Assembly (NCBI RefSeq): GCF_014647515.1
Contig: NZ_BMPI01000006.1
Location: forward strand, 97,323-161,322
DNA length: 64,000 nucleotides
DNA from: Dactylosporangium sucinum
GTDB taxonomy: Bacteria > Actinomycetota > Actinomycetes > Mycobacteriales > Micromonosporaceae
Direction: 5' to 3'
Part shown: positions 37,188 to 45,868 of the stretch, in pieces
How positions within the stretch are numbered: the stretch's first letter is position 1
Layout: every line of letters begins with the position of its first letter
The notes under the pieces: model-generated
Told to the model about the DNA's origin: nothing
Databases searched by the model: none
Seen by the model: the letters and a program-made list of their open reading frames with translations, nothing else
Translations under genes and position numbers: made by a program

Positions 37188-37648
37188 GCCGCGACGACCT
37201 GACCGTGACCCTGCCGTCCGACCTGGAGATCAAGATGGTGCGCGCGTTCGACGCGCCGCGCACGCTGGTGTTCGCCGCCCACGCCGAGCCCGAGCACCTC
37301 AAGCACTGGTGGGGCCGGGGCAACCCGCTCGACATCCAGCTGGACTTCCGCCCCGGCGGCAAGTACCGCATCGTGGAGCACGCCGACGGCGAGGAGTACG
37401 CGTTCCGCGGTGAGTACCTGGAGATCCAGGAGCCCGAGCGGATCGTGTGGACCTTCGAGTTCGAGGGCATGCCGGGCCACGTGTGCGTCGAGACGATCGA
37501 GTTCACCGAGGAGGCCGGCAAGACCACGATCACCAGCCTCACCCGCTTCGACACCAAGGAGGACCGCGACGGCATGGCCGCCTCGGGCATGGCGGAGGGC
37601 GCCAGCACCTCCTACGACGCCCTGGCCACCTACCTGGAGAAACTCTGA
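37184..37648 (+). CDS. SRPBCC/AHSA1-domain protein
   Basis: A 154-aa START-like domain with VRAFDAPRTLVFAAHAEPEHLKHWWGRG and YRIVEHADGEEYAFRGEYLEIQEPERIVWTFEF. This pattern is typical of proteins encoded after ArsR regulators, whose ligand is unknown. It overlaps both neighbours by 4 and 1 bp and is clearly part of the operon. Confidence 0.9.
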   Translation: MSRDDLTVTLPSDLEIKMVRAFDAPRTLVFAAHAEPEHLKHWWGRGNPLDIQLDFRPGGKYRIVEHADGEEYAFRGEYLEIQEPERIVWTFEFEGMPGHVCVETIEFTEEAGKTTITSLTRFDTKEDRDGMAASGMAEGASTSYDALATYLEKL

Positions 37649-38193
37649 TGGGCAGGCTCGTCGTCACGGCCCAGATGTCGGCGGACGCGAGCATCGGCCC
37701 GTCGATCGGCTGGTACCAGCCGGGCGGCGCCCACGAGCAGGCCGGCGAGGACGAGGTCCGCCTGGCCGACGCCTTCCTGCTGGGCCGCAGGACCTACGCG
37801 GCCCTGGCCCCGATCTGGCTGGCCACGAGCGGCACCTTCGCCGACGAGGTCAACGCCAAGCCGAAGTACGTGGCCTCTAGAAGCGGTTCCCTGACGGAGC
37901 CCCTCGACTGGAACGCCAAGCCGATCGCGGGCGCCCTGCCCGAAGCCGTGCGCGCCCTGAAGTCCGAGCACCCTGGCAACCTGCTGACCTACGGCTGCGG
38001 CGAGTTCGCATACGAGCTGGTCAGCCACGGCCTGGTGGACGAGCTGCACCTCTGGGTCCACCCGGTCATCTGGAGCGAGCCGTCCCGCCCGCTGCACGGC
38101 CTGGGCCACGTACGGATGCGTCTGAAGGCCAGCACGGCCTTCCCCAACGGCGTGGTCCTCAACGTCTACGAGCCACTCCCGACCGACACCTGA
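37648..38193 (+). CDS. Dihydrofolate reductase-like (RibD C-terminal fold) protein
   Basis: A 181-aa protein with the RibD/DHFR-like fold: MGRLVVTAQMSADASIG, DAFLLGRRTYAALAPIW, LKSEHPGNLLTYGCGEFAYELVSHGLVDELHLWVHPVI. Such proteins commonly sit in ArsR-SRPBCC operons and may reduce a small substrate with NADPH; none is proven to make tetrahydrofolate. Its ATG overlaps the previous stop. Confidence 0.88.
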   Translation: MGRLVVTAQMSADASIGPSIGWYQPGGAHEQAGEDEVRLADAFLLGRRTYAALAPIWLATSGTFADEVNAKPKYVASRSGSLTEPLDWNAKPIAGALPEAVRALKSEHPGNLLTYGCGEFAYELVSHGLVDELHLWVHPVIWSEPSRPLHGLGHVRMRLKASTAFPNGVVLNVYEPLPTDT

Positions 38194-38205
38194 CCGGGGT
38201 GATCC

Positions 38206-38243
38206 CGGCAATCCCGGCGCCCATCGAGGCCCCGGGATTGCCG
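38206..38243 (+). terminator. Hairpin terminator of the arsR operon
   Basis: CGGCAATCCCGG (38206-38217) and CCGGGATTGCCG (38232-38243) are perfect complements with a 14-nt loop, 12 bp after the last stop codon. Confidence 0.7.
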
Positions 38244-38297
38244 AGTTTGCCCAGCCGTGGGGGTGGGCCCAACGTGTAGCCCGTCACGGCGGTAAGA

Positions 38298-38460
38298 GCG
38301 GCGGGCGGGTGGACCCGCCGCGAGGTCACGGCCGTGACCGCCCCTGCGGGCGGCGGACTCGGCGAACCTGGCAGGGCGGAAGCAGCGGGACTCGGCCGGC
38401 GGCGCCCCCTCGCCGCCGCCGACCCAGCCCTGCTGCCGGCTCCGTAGGCCCGGCCGGAAG
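38298..38460. other. Stem-loop-rich gap between convergent genes, possible structured RNA
   Basis: Consecutive foldable blocks occur: GCGGCGGG/CCCGCCGC (38298-38321), the 16-bp perfect palindrome GGTCACGGCCGTGACC (38324-38339), CGCCC/GGGCG and GGCGGCG/CGCCGCC. No protein is supported. It may be an extended terminator or an RNA gene; the evidence is only foldability, which high GC favours. Confidence 0.3.
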
Positions 38461-38466
38461 GTGCCG

Positions 38467-39249
38467 CTACTGGGTCGACGCGACCAGCACCGAGCGGAAC
38501 TCCCTCAAGGCCTCCTCGTCACCTTCCACCGCGACGAGCGGTTGCGCATCGGCCGTCGGGCTGGACTCTCGTGCCCAGAGCCAGCGCAGCACCGGGGTGG
38601 CCGCGCCGTGGATCACCGCGTCGGCGTCGGGCAGCGTGGACGGCGCGGCGTCGGTGACCGTCACCGCGTCGGGGTCGGTGCGGACCAGCCAGGCCGGGCC
38701 GTCGGTGACCCGGACGGCCAGCGTGCGGCCCTTGGCCGCGCTCAGGGCGGCGGTGAACTCGCCGGGCCAGGCGTGGGTGCCGTAGTCGACGAACAGCTTG
38801 AGGACCTCGTCGATGCCGTCGACGGCGAGGTCGTCCGGGATCGGGGCGACCGGGGCCTGGAGGGCCAGCTCGGCGTCGATGCGGTGGATGACCGACTCCT
38901 GCGCCATGCGGCGGATCCAGAAGCGGACGGTCTGGTCGGGCTTGTGCCAGGTCGGGGTCGGGTCGGCGTCGGCGCGGCGGGCGAACTCCTCGATCAGCGC
39001 ACCGTAGGCCCGGTCGAGCAGGGCGACCGGCGCCTCCGCCGCCAGCTCGTCCGGCGGCCAGGGATCGGGGAAGGCGCCGTCGCGCATCGTCGTCGCCTTG
39101 TGCAGATAGACCTCCGCGACGTGGCGGACCAGATCCGCCGTCGTCCAGTCCGGGCAGCTCGGGACCGGGGCCCCGAGGTCCCGGCCCGCGACGGTGCGCA
39201 ACCTCAGATAGTCGTCGGCGAGGCACTCCAGCAAACGTGACCGTTCCAT
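38467..39249 (-). CDS. Maleylpyruvate isomerase/mycothiol-dependent DinB-like protein
   Basis: A 260-aa protein of the actinobacterial TIGR03083 type. VPSCPDWTTADLVRHVAEVYLHKATTM and ESVIHRIDAELAL provide the three metal-ligand histidines of the DinB/MDMPI four-helix fold, and a C-terminal MDMPI domain follows (LAVRVTDGPAWLV, DADAVIHGAATPVLRWLW). Family members use mycothiol as cofactor; the substrate here is unknown. Confidence 0.82.
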   Translation of the reverse strand: MERSRLLECLADDYLRLRTVAGRDLGAPVPSCPDWTTADLVRHVAEVYLHKATTMRDGAFPDPWPPDELAAEAPVALLDRAYGALIEEFARRADADPTPTWHKPDQTVRFWIRRMAQESVIHRIDAELALQAPVAPIPDDLAVDGIDEVLKLFVDYGTHAWPGEFTAALSAAKGRTLAVRVTDGPAWLVRTDPDAVTVTDAAPSTLPDADAVIHGAATPVLRWLWARESSPTADAQPLVAVEGDEEALREFRSVLVASTQ

Positions 39250-39282
39250 GCCCGCGACCTAACCACAGGGGTACGACATTTT

Positions 39283-40557
39283 TCAGCGCACCGGCTCCAG
39301 CACCACCTGCACGTGCGGGCGCGGGCGCAGGTGGACGCGGACCTTGCCGCCGGCCTTGCGCAGCTGGAAGACGGTCACGACCAGCGTCGCGAGCAGGGAG
39401 ATCAGGCCGCCCGCCCAGATGCCGGAACGCGGGCCGAACTGCTCGGCGCACCAGCCGATGACCAGGGAGCCCAGCGGCGTGCTGCCCAGGAAGACCAGCA
39501 CGTAGAGGGCCATGACGCGGCCGCGGAAGGCGGCGTCGGTGCCGAGCTGGACCCGCTGGTTGGCGGCCTGCGCGAAGTAGATCATGAAGAAGCCGGTCGG
39601 CAGCAGGAGCACGACCGCGGCGATGAAGCTCGGGGCGAAGCCGACCAGCGTCTCGAACGCGCCGAACAGGATGGCCGCGGCGAGCACCCGCCACACCGAC
39701 GGGCGGGACCGGCGGCGGGAGCTGGCGAGGGCGCCGGCCAGCGCGCCGACCGCGATCGCGGTGGTGAGCAGGCCGAAGTACTGCGCGTCGACCTTGAACT
39801 CGACGCGGGCGAGCACCGCCAGGGTGAGCTGGAAGTTGAAGCCGAACAGGCCGATGACCAGCACCAGGAAGATGGCCAGGCTGAGGTCGGGGCGCCGCCA
39901 GACGTACCGCAACCCGTCGACCGTCCGCACATCGCGCGCCGCGACGGGCTCGCGCTCCACGCGGTACAACTCGGAGGAACGCATCCGGGCGAGGGAGACC
40001 AGCGGTGCGATGCTCAGCAGCGCGGTGAGCAGGAAGATCGGGCCGGTCGAGTCGCCGAGCAGGGCGATGACGATGCCGGCGACCGCGGGACCGACCACCC
40101 GGGCGGTGTTGAACGTCGCCGACGACAGCGAGAGCGCGTTGGGCAGCAGCTCCTTCGTGACCAGCTCGGACACGAACGACTGGCGCACCGGCGTCTCGAT
40201 CGCGCTGATCATGCCGAACAGGGCGGCCGTCACGAACACCCACACCAGGGTGACCACGCCGGACACGACGAGCACCCCGAGCAGGGTCGCGACCACGGCC
40301 GCGGCGCCGTTCGCGATCAGCAGCAGGCGACGCTTGTCGTACCTGTCGGCGAGCTGCCCGCCGTACAACGTGAGCAGCAGCACCGGCGTGAACTGCAGCG
40401 CCGTCACCACGCCGAGCGCGCTCGCGCTGTTGCCGGAGAGCTGGAGGACCAGCCAGTCCTGCGCGGTGAACAGCATCCACGTGCCGAGCAGTTTGATCAG
40501 CTGGCCGGTGGTGAAGAGGCGGTAGTTGCGGACCTTGAGCGAGCCGAAGGTCGTCAT
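39283..40557 (-). CDS. MFS exporter controlled by the adjacent MarR regulator
   Basis: A 424-aa 12-helix transporter of the MFS_3/EntS type: LGTWMLFTAQDWLVLQLSGNSASALGVVTALQFTPVLLLTLYGGQLADRYDKRRLL and ETPVRQSFVSELVTKELLPNALSL. Drug or siderophore export is inferred. The ATG overlaps the TGA of the marR gene by 4 bp. A longer frame to 40650 would run inside marR and is rejected. Confidence 0.88.
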   Translation of the reverse strand: MTTFGSLKVRNYRLFTTGQLIKLLGTWMLFTAQDWLVLQLSGNSASALGVVTALQFTPVLLLTLYGGQLADRYDKRRLLLIANGAAAVVATLLGVLVVSGVVTLVWVFVTAALFGMISAIETPVRQSFVSELVTKELLPNALSLSSATFNTARVVGPAVAGIVIALLGDSTGPIFLLTALLSIAPLVSLARMRSSELYRVEREPVAARDVRTVDGLRYVWRRPDLSLAIFLVLVIGLFGFNFQLTLAVLARVEFKVDAQYFGLLTTAIAVGALAGALASSRRRSRPSVWRVLAAAILFGAFETLVGFAPSFIAAVVLLLPTGFFMIYFAQAANQRVQLGTDAAFRGRVMALYVLVFLGSTPLGSLVIGWCAEQFGPRSGIWAGGLISLLATLVVTVFQLRKAGGKVRVHLRPRPHVQVVLEPVR

Positions 40558-40994
40558 GCGCTGCGGCCGATCCGCCCCAGAATCTCGGCGGCCTGGGCCA
40601 GGACGGACCGCTCCTCCGGGGTGAGGGCCATGAGCTGCTTGGCGAGCCACTCGTCGCGGGCCCGGCGGTGCTCGGCGACGACGGCGCGACCGGTCTCGGT
40701 GGCGGCCAGGATGACCTGGCGGCCGTCGGTCGGGTGGGGGCTGCGCTGGACGAGCCCGCGGTCCTCCAGCTTGGCCACGATCTTGGTCAGCGTCGGCGGC
40801 TGGACCCGCTCGGCCTCGGCGAGCTCGCGCGGTGTCAGCGCCCCGTGCAGCTCCAGGCTGGTCAGCGCGGAGAGCTGGGTGATCGTGAGGTCACCGATCG
40901 GGCGAGCCTGGCGCAGCCGGCGGTTGAGTCGGGTGATGCTGTCCCGGAGCGCCGCCGCGAGCTGGGCACCTGCGATTTTGGGAACACGAACCAT
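40554..40994 (-). CDS. MarR-family transcriptional regulator
   Basis: A 146-aa winged-helix protein with LTITQLSALTSLELHGALTPRELAEAERVQPPTLTKIVAKLEDRGLVQRSPHPTDGRQVILAATETG, a complete MarR DNA-binding domain. It probably represses itself and the downstream exporter through the inverted repeat at 41001-41030. The ATG at 40994 is preceded by an in-frame GTG. Confidence 0.9.
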   Translation of the reverse strand: MVRVPKIAGAQLAAALRDSITRLNRRLRQARPIGDLTITQLSALTSLELHGALTPRELAEAERVQPPTLTKIVAKLEDRGLVQRSPHPTDGRQVILAATETGRAVVAEHRRARDEWLAKQLMALTPEERSVLAQAAEILGRIGRSA

Positions 40995-41000
40995 CACATT

Positions 41001-41030
41001 CGTTAGCTTACCTAATGAGCATGGCTAACG
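41001..41030. promoter_or_regulatory. Probable MarR operator
   Basis: CGTTAGC (41001-41007) and GCTAACG (41024-41030) are perfect complements 16 bp apart, and TTAGCTTACCTAA (41003-41015) is a second imperfect palindrome. They sit immediately upstream of marR and 36 bp before the divergent DUF2530 gene. Confidence 0.6.
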
Positions 41031-41065
41031 ACCTGTGTCGGTGATCACGGGGGTACCGTGGGCGC

Positions 41066-41335
41066 GTGACCACGCCGCCGAAGCCGCTCGACCCGCCGAT
41101 GGTGCCGTTCGCCCTCGCGGGCATCGGCCTGTGGATCGTCGCGATCCTGGTCATGCTCCCGCTCCGGGACGAACTCGCCGAGAACGGGCACGGCAGCTGG
41201 TTCGGCATCGCCGTCGCCGGCGCACTGTGGGGCATCCCGGGCCTGCTCACGATGGTCGTCCACGATCGCAACCGGCGCCGCCGGCGGCAGCGGACGTCCG
41301 ATTCCTTCAAGACGGGTGAGCCGACCGCCTCGTAG
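41066..41335 (+). CDS. DUF2530 family membrane protein
   Basis: An 89-aa protein with two membrane segments (VPFALAGIGLWIVAILVMLPL and SWFGIAVAGALWGIPGLLTMVV) and a basic tail (RNRRRRRQR), as in the actinobacterial DUF2530 family of unknown function. TACCGT ends 6 nt before the GTG, and no ribosome site is present: probably leaderless. Confidence 0.8.
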   Translation: MTTPPKPLDPPMVPFALAGIGLWIVAILVMLPLRDELAENGHGSWFGIAVAGALWGIPGLLTMVVHDRNRRRRRQRTSDSFKTGEPTAS

Positions 41336-41345
41336 CGTCGGGGGC

Positions 41346-41747
41346 ATGACACCCATCCTCAACGTCGTCGGCGTGGTCGTCGCCGACATGGCCCGGTCGC
41401 TCGACTTCTATCGCCGGCTCGGCCTCGATGTCCCGCTGAGCGAGAACGACAGTCCGCATGTCGAGCACCTCCTGCCGGGCGGCATGAAGATCACCTGGGA
41501 CACGGAGGCGACGATCCGCTCCTTCGACCCGGAGTGGACCGCGCCCAAGGAAGCCGGCCGGATCGCGTTCGCGTTCGAGTGCGAGTCGCCCGACGAGGTC
41601 GACCGGCTCCACGACGAGCTGGTCAAGGCCGGGTACGACAGCCACAAGGCGCCTTGGGACGCATTCTGGGGTCAGCGGTACTGCTGCGTCCGCGACCCCG
41701 ACGGCAACGGCGTCGACCTCTACGCCGTCAGCGCAGCACCTCGGTGA
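41346..41747 (+). CDS. VOC (glyoxalase/bleomycin-resistance) family protein
   Basis: A 133-aa vicinal-oxygen-chelate protein: VVVADMARSLDFYRRLGLDVP, RIAFAFECESPDEVDRLHDELVKAGYD and RYCCVRDPDGNGVDLYAV. Substrate unknown. The -10-like TAGCGT (41333-41338) overlaps the stop codon of the DUF2530 gene and ends 7 nt before the ATG, so a leaderless mRNA is likely. The end overlaps the convergent AraC-type gene by 20 bp. Confidence 0.85.
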   Translation: MTPILNVVGVVVADMARSLDFYRRLGLDVPLSENDSPHVEHLLPGGMKITWDTEATIRSFDPEWTAPKEAGRIAFAFECESPDEVDRLHDELVKAGYDSHKAPWDAFWGQRYCCVRDPDGNGVDLYAVSAAPR

Positions 41748-42402
41748 GCGGCGCGCCGGCCAGCGCCTTGACCTCCCGCGCGAGGTGGGCCTGGTCGGCG
41801 TAGCCCGACGTCGCCGCCACGACGCCGAACGTCATCCCGCCGCGGGCCAGGTCGAGGGCCCGATTCAGGCGCAGGATGCGGGAGAGCGTCTTCAGCCCGT
41901 AGCCGAACACCGTCAGGCTCCGCCGGTGCAGCTGCCGCTCGCTGAAGCCGACCTCGCTCGCGACGGCCGCGACCGGAGCGCCGCCGCGCAGCCGGGCGGT
42001 GGCGAAGCCGATCCAGTCCTCCGCGGGCTCACCCATGCCGAGCAGCGCGGCCTCCAGGGCGGCCCCGCGGTCGGGGGCGTCGGCGAGCCGCTCGGCCAGG
42101 CGCCGGGCGCGTTTCCCACCCCAAAGATCATCCAGCGGTACCCGGAGATCCCGCAGTTCGTCAGCCGGAACCCCGAGGATCCCGGCCGCCGTGCCGGGCG
42201 CGAAGCGGATCGCGGTCAGGCGCTGCCCGGGGGGCGGTGCGGCGAGGTGCGCGACGGTGTCGGGGCCGGCGACGACCAGCCGGCCGTCCATGTGGATGAC
42301 GTCCATGCAGCCGTCGGGCAGGATGCGGCCCGGACCCATCGGCGTCCGCTGCCAGACGACCGCGCCCGGGATGCGGGAGGGCCGTTCCTCAGCCGTGCCC
42401 AT
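41728..42402 (-). CDS. AraC-family regulator with DUF6597-type sensor domain
   Basis: A 224-aa regulator. The N-terminal half (RILPDGCMDVIHMDGRLVVAGPDT, RFAPGTAAGILGVPADEL) is the ligand-binding domain common in small actinobacterial AraC proteins. The C-terminal half (VAAVASEVGFSERQLHRRSLTVFGYGLKTLSRILRLNRAL, VVAATSGYADQAHLAREVKALAG) holds both helix-turn-helix motifs. The overlapping convergent VOC gene is a plausible but unproven target. Confidence 0.85.
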   Translation of the reverse strand: MGTAEERPSRIPGAVVWQRTPMGPGRILPDGCMDVIHMDGRLVVAGPDTVAHLAAPPPGQRLTAIRFAPGTAAGILGVPADELRDLRVPLDDLWGGKRARRLAERLADAPDRGAALEAALLGMGEPAEDWIGFATARLRGGAPVAAVASEVGFSERQLHRRSLTVFGYGLKTLSRILRLNRALDLARGGMTFGVVAATSGYADQAHLAREVKALAGAPLTEVLR

Positions 42403-43240
42403 ACGGCTCGGCGGGCTCGGCCTCGTCGACCGACCCGTGCGCCCGGCTCACCGACACCGACTCGACCTCGCTGTCGTCGAACACCGTCGGCAGCTCGTCG
42501 ACCGTCTGGACCTGCTCGACCAGCACCTCGGAGTGCGCGCCGCAGCCGTGGTCGGCCGAGACGACCTGCGCGTCGTCCGGCGCATACTCGTTGCCACACA
42601 CCCCGAACGCCTGCCGCAGCGAGCCGGCGAGCTGCAGGTAGAACCCGCAGGAGCTGCAGCGGGCCGAGGCCGGCGCGGCGACCGAGATGGGCGCGTTGGG
42701 GCCGCGCTCCCCGTCGTACCACCGCTGGGCCGCGTCGAGGCGCCCCTCGCGCGACATCACGCGGACCCGGCCGAGGCCGATCTCCCGATTGGTCTCGTCG
42801 ATCGCCGGGTCGTCGGACTGCGCGTAGCCCGGCGCGAGACGCGGGTCGTCGGGCGGGGTCGGCAGCAGGTCGCCGACGCCCAGGTCACCCGGCTGGAGCC
42901 GCTCCTGCCACGGGACCCACTCGGGGGCGCGCAGCGCGTCGGGGCCGGGCAGCAGGGTCGCCTCGCAGATCGTGACCTGCTTGCTGCGCGAAATGCGGGT
43001 GACGGTGACGGCCCAGCGCCAGCCGCGATACCCCGGCAGGCCGCACGCGAAGAAGTGTGTGACGAGCCGCTCACCCTCGGCGACGACACCGAGGTGCTCA
43101 CCGACGTGGTCGGGATCGACGGCGTCCAAGCCGAGGCGGGCGACCTCGACCGCGTCCGCGCAGACCTGGTCGGGCTTGGCGGCGCGGCCGCTGCCGCGGG
43201 CGGGGGCAGTCGAGGCTGTCACACCCCTATTGTTCCTCAT
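42389..43240 (-). CDS. DUF3027 family protein
   Basis: A 283-aa actinobacterial protein with HFFACGLPGYRGWRWAVTVTR, WVPWQERLQPGDLGVGDLLPTPPDDPRLAPGY and a cysteine pair CSSCGFYLQLAGSL that could bind zinc. The acidic C-terminus is disordered. Function unknown, but the gene is near-universal in actinobacteria. ATG 43240 is used; a GTG at 43222 with GAGGAA upstream is an alternative. It overlaps the AraC-type gene by 14 bp. Confidence 0.8.
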   Translation of the reverse strand: MRNNRGVTASTAPARGSGRAAKPDQVCADAVEVARLGLDAVDPDHVGEHLGVVAEGERLVTHFFACGLPGYRGWRWAVTVTRISRSKQVTICEATLLPGPDALRAPEWVPWQERLQPGDLGVGDLLPTPPDDPRLAPGYAQSDDPAIDETNREIGLGRVRVMSREGRLDAAQRWYDGERGPNAPISVAAPASARCSSCGFYLQLAGSLRQAFGVCGNEYAPDDAQVVSADHGCGAHSEVLVEQVQTVDELPTVFDDSEVESVSVSRAHGSVDEAEPAEPYGHG

Positions 43241-43367
43241 CGCCACGCCCGGCGAGCACAGCGGCCCCGGCGGGCGACGCACATTCTTTCCGGCGACCAC
43301 CGAAAAACGGCCGCCGCGCTCGACCCACGCGGCGCATCTTGTCGCACCCATGGTTCAGGATGGGTGC

Positions 43368-45179
43368 ATGTCGGTGATACGAGGCGTGGCGCAGACCGTG
43401 GTCACCACCGTGCGCGCGGCCCGGGTCGCCACGGTCGGCACCTCGCGGGCGGGCCGGTTCCTCGGGCGCAACCTGCTGCGCGTGCGGGAGCGGGGCGCCG
43501 GCGGCGGCACCGGCATGCTGCGCCTGCTCGACCTGCACGCGGCGTCCTGCGCGGGCGACACCCTGGTGGCGCTGGGGCTCGCGGGCACGATCTTCTTCTC
43601 CGTGCCGGCCGGGCAGGCCCGCGACCGCGTCGCTCTTTACCTCATCATCACGATGCTGCCGTTCGGGCTGCTGGCGCCGGTGGTCGGGCCGGTGCTCGAC
43701 CGCTTCCGCCACGGCCGGCGCTATGCGCTCGCCACGACGATGCTCGGCCGCGCCTTCCTCGCCTTCCTCATCTCCGAGCACCTCACCGGCTGGGCGCTCT
43801 ATCCGGCCGCGTTCGGCATGCTCGTGCTCTCCCGGGCCTACGGCGTGGCCCGCAGCGCGGCCGTCCCGCGCGTGCTCCCGCCCGGTCTCGGCCTGTCCGA
43901 GGCGGGCGCCCGGGCGTCGGTCTTCGGCACGTTCGCCGGCGCCATCGTCCTGCCGATCGGCCTGCTGGCCGGCCGGTTCGGGGCCGAGTGGCCGCTGCGG
44001 CTGGCGATCCTCGTCTTCTTCTGGGGCATGGTGACCGCGCTGCGGCTCCCACCGCGCGCCGACTCCGATCCGCCGGAGGAGATGCCGCGGATCCTGCGTC
44101 GCCAGGGCTATCGCGGGGCGAAGGCCCTGTCCGGGCCGGTCGTCATCGCCACGCTGCTCGGGAGTGCCACGCTGCGGGCGCTGTATGGCTTCCTGACGCT
44201 CTTCCTGGCGTTCGCCATCAAGGAGGGCACCCTCCCGGTCCACATCGCCGCCTGGGAGCTGACCGACGAGGCCGCGGTCGTGGTCGTGGCCGGCGCCCTC
44301 GGGGTCGGCTCGTTCCTGGCTACGGCGATCGGCACCCGGCTGCGGATCCACCGCCCGGCGCTGCTGCAGGCGATCGGCATCGTGCTCGCCGCGTTCGTCG
44401 CGGTCATCGCCGCGGACCGCAACTCGCTCGGCGCCGTCGCCCTGCTGTGCCTGGTCACGGCGATCGCCAGCGGCCTGGCCAAGCTCGCCGTCGACGCCTC
44501 GATCCAGGAGCGGGTCGACGAGCACGTGCGGGCCAGCGCGTTCGCCCACTCCGAGACGCTGCTCATGGTCGCGTGGGTGCTCGGCGGCGCGGTCGGCCTC
44601 ATCCCGTTCAGCGGTCAGTGGGGCATGATCGTCGCGGCCGGCTTCATGACGGTGGGCGCGGTGCGGGCGCTGTATTCCGCCGTGGCGCTGCGCCGCGAGC
44701 GGCTGCACGGCGCGCCGCCGGACGCGGGCGCCGCCGAGTCCGAGACCACCCAGACCGCCTCGCCCGCGGCCGCCGGGTCCACGACGTCCGGCTCGCCGAC
44801 GGCCGGGTCCTCGTCCGCCGCGCCGCCTCCTCCGCCGCCGCCGCCTTCGCAGGGCTCGCGGGCGGCGAGCTCCGACGCGACGACCGTGCCCCGGCCCGCC
44901 ACGGGGTCGTCGGCGGGGTCGTCGGCTGGATCGGCGACCGGGGCGACGGCTGGGGCGACGCGGAAGATGACGCCGCCGGCGCAGGAGAAGCGGCGGTTCG
45001 GGTGGCGGAAGACGCGGCGGCTGTCCGACGAGATGCCGCTGCCGGGCGTGGCCGAGACGCGCAAGATGCCGGCGGTCGACGTCGAGGACGAACCCACGCG
45101 GGTGGCCCCGCCGGGATACACGCTGTACCGGCCGTCGGGCACCGACCCGACGGCCCGGCTGGAGGACGAGGGTCGATGA
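43368..45179 (+). CDS. MFS membrane protein with long disordered C-terminus
   Basis: A 603-aa protein. About 12 membrane segments span residues 45-445 (LRLLDLHAASCAGDTLVALGLAGTIFFSVP, PVLDRFRHGRRYALATTMLGRAFLAF). A low-complexity Ala/Ser/Pro/Thr tail with a nine-proline run follows, ending in RVAPPGYTLYRPSGTDPTARLEDEGR. Such proteins are encoded beside mqnB in actinobacteria; the substrate is unknown. ATG 43368 or 43350 are both possible. The stop overlaps mqnB as ATGA. Confidence 0.8.
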   Translation: MSVIRGVAQTVVTTVRAARVATVGTSRAGRFLGRNLLRVRERGAGGGTGMLRLLDLHAASCAGDTLVALGLAGTIFFSVPAGQARDRVALYLIITMLPFGLLAPVVGPVLDRFRHGRRYALATTMLGRAFLAFLISEHLTGWALYPAAFGMLVLSRAYGVARSAAVPRVLPPGLGLSEAGARASVFGTFAGAIVLPIGLLAGRFGAEWPLRLAILVFFWGMVTALRLPPRADSDPPEEMPRILRRQGYRGAKALSGPVVIATLLGSATLRALYGFLTLFLAFAIKEGTLPVHIAAWELTDEAAVVVVAGALGVGSFLATAIGTRLRIHRPALLQAIGIVLAAFVAVIAADRNSLGAVALLCLVTAIASGLAKLAVDASIQERVDEHVRASAFAHSETLLMVAWVLGGAVGLIPFSGQWGMIVAAGFMTVGAVRALYSAVALRRERLHGAPPDAGAAESETTQTASPAAAGSTTSGSPTAGSSSAAPPPPPPPPSQGSRAASSDATTVPRPATGSSAGSSAGSATGATAGATRKMTPPAQEKRRFGWRKTRRLSDEMPLPGVAETRKMPAVDVEDEPTRVAPPGYTLYRPSGTDPTARLEDEGR

Positions 45180-45868
45180 GGGAGTTGCTGGGTTACGGGC
45201 GGACGCTGGTCGTCACCGCCGTCGACGCCGAGCGGGACACGGTGCTCGCCGGGCTGGGACTCGGGTCGCAGCCGCCCGACGCGCTGGAGGCCGGCGCCCC
45301 GGTCGTGGTCGTCGCCGCGGGCGTCGGCCCGGCCGCCGCGGCCGCCGTGACCGCCCAGTTCCTCACGGCCGCCGTGCACGACGGCACGCCGTTCGACCTG
45401 GTGCTGTCGGCCGGCATCGCGGGCGGCTTCGCCGGCCGGGTCGAGATCGGCGGCCTGGCCGTCGCGACCGAGTCGATCGCCGCCGACCTGGGCGCGGCCG
45501 GCCCGGACGGCTTCCAGAGCGTCGACGAGCTGGGCTTCGGCACGGCCCGCCTCGACGCCGACCCGGCCCTGCTGCGCGCGTTACGCCTGGCCCTGCCGGA
45601 GGCCGTCGGCGGCCCGATCCTGACCGTCGCGACGGTCACGGGCACGGCCGCCGCCAAGGAGACGGTCGAGAAGCGCCACCCGGACGCGGTGGCCGAGGCC
45701 ATGGAGGGGTTCGGCGTGGCCACGGCGGCCCGGCTGTGGCCCGCCACGGCGTTCGGCGAGCTCCGCACGATCTCCAACGCGGTCGGGCCCCGCGACCGTG
45801 CCGCGTGGCGTATCCCGCAGGCTTTGGAGACGCTCCGGGACGCGTTCGCCACCCTGTCGGGCCGCTGA
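45176..45868 (+). CDS. mqnB: Futalosine hydrolase
   Basis: A 230-aa nucleosidase of the futalosine menaquinone pathway, which removes hypoxanthine (or adenine) from (aminodeoxy)futalosine. Marks are LVVTAVDAERDTVLAGL, VVVVAAGVGPAAAAAVTAQFL, VLSAGIAGGFAG, AEAMEGFGVATAA (substrate Glu-Met-Glu) and RTISNAVGPRDRAAWRIPQAL. mqnD follows after a 576-bp repeat-filled gap. Menaquinone is the respiratory quinone that CO dehydrogenase and others reduce. Confidence 0.93.
   Translation: MRELLGYGRTLVVTAVDAERDTVLAGLGLGSQPPDALEAGAPVVVVAAGVGPAAAAAVTAQFLTAAVHDGTPFDLVLSAGIAGGFAGRVEIGGLAVATESIAADLGAAGPDGFQSVDELGFGTARLDADPALLRALRLALPEAVGGPILTVATVTGTAAAKETVEKRHPDAVAEAMEGFGVATAARLWPATAFGELRTISNAVGPRDRAAWRIPQALETLRDAFATLSGR

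Noticed and set aside
38370..38410. GGCAGGGCGGAAGCAGC resembling the SRP RNA apical loop
   Set aside because: Three bases of the conserved loop are missing and the flanks do not form the long SRP helix; the usual neighbours (dnaX, recR) are absent.
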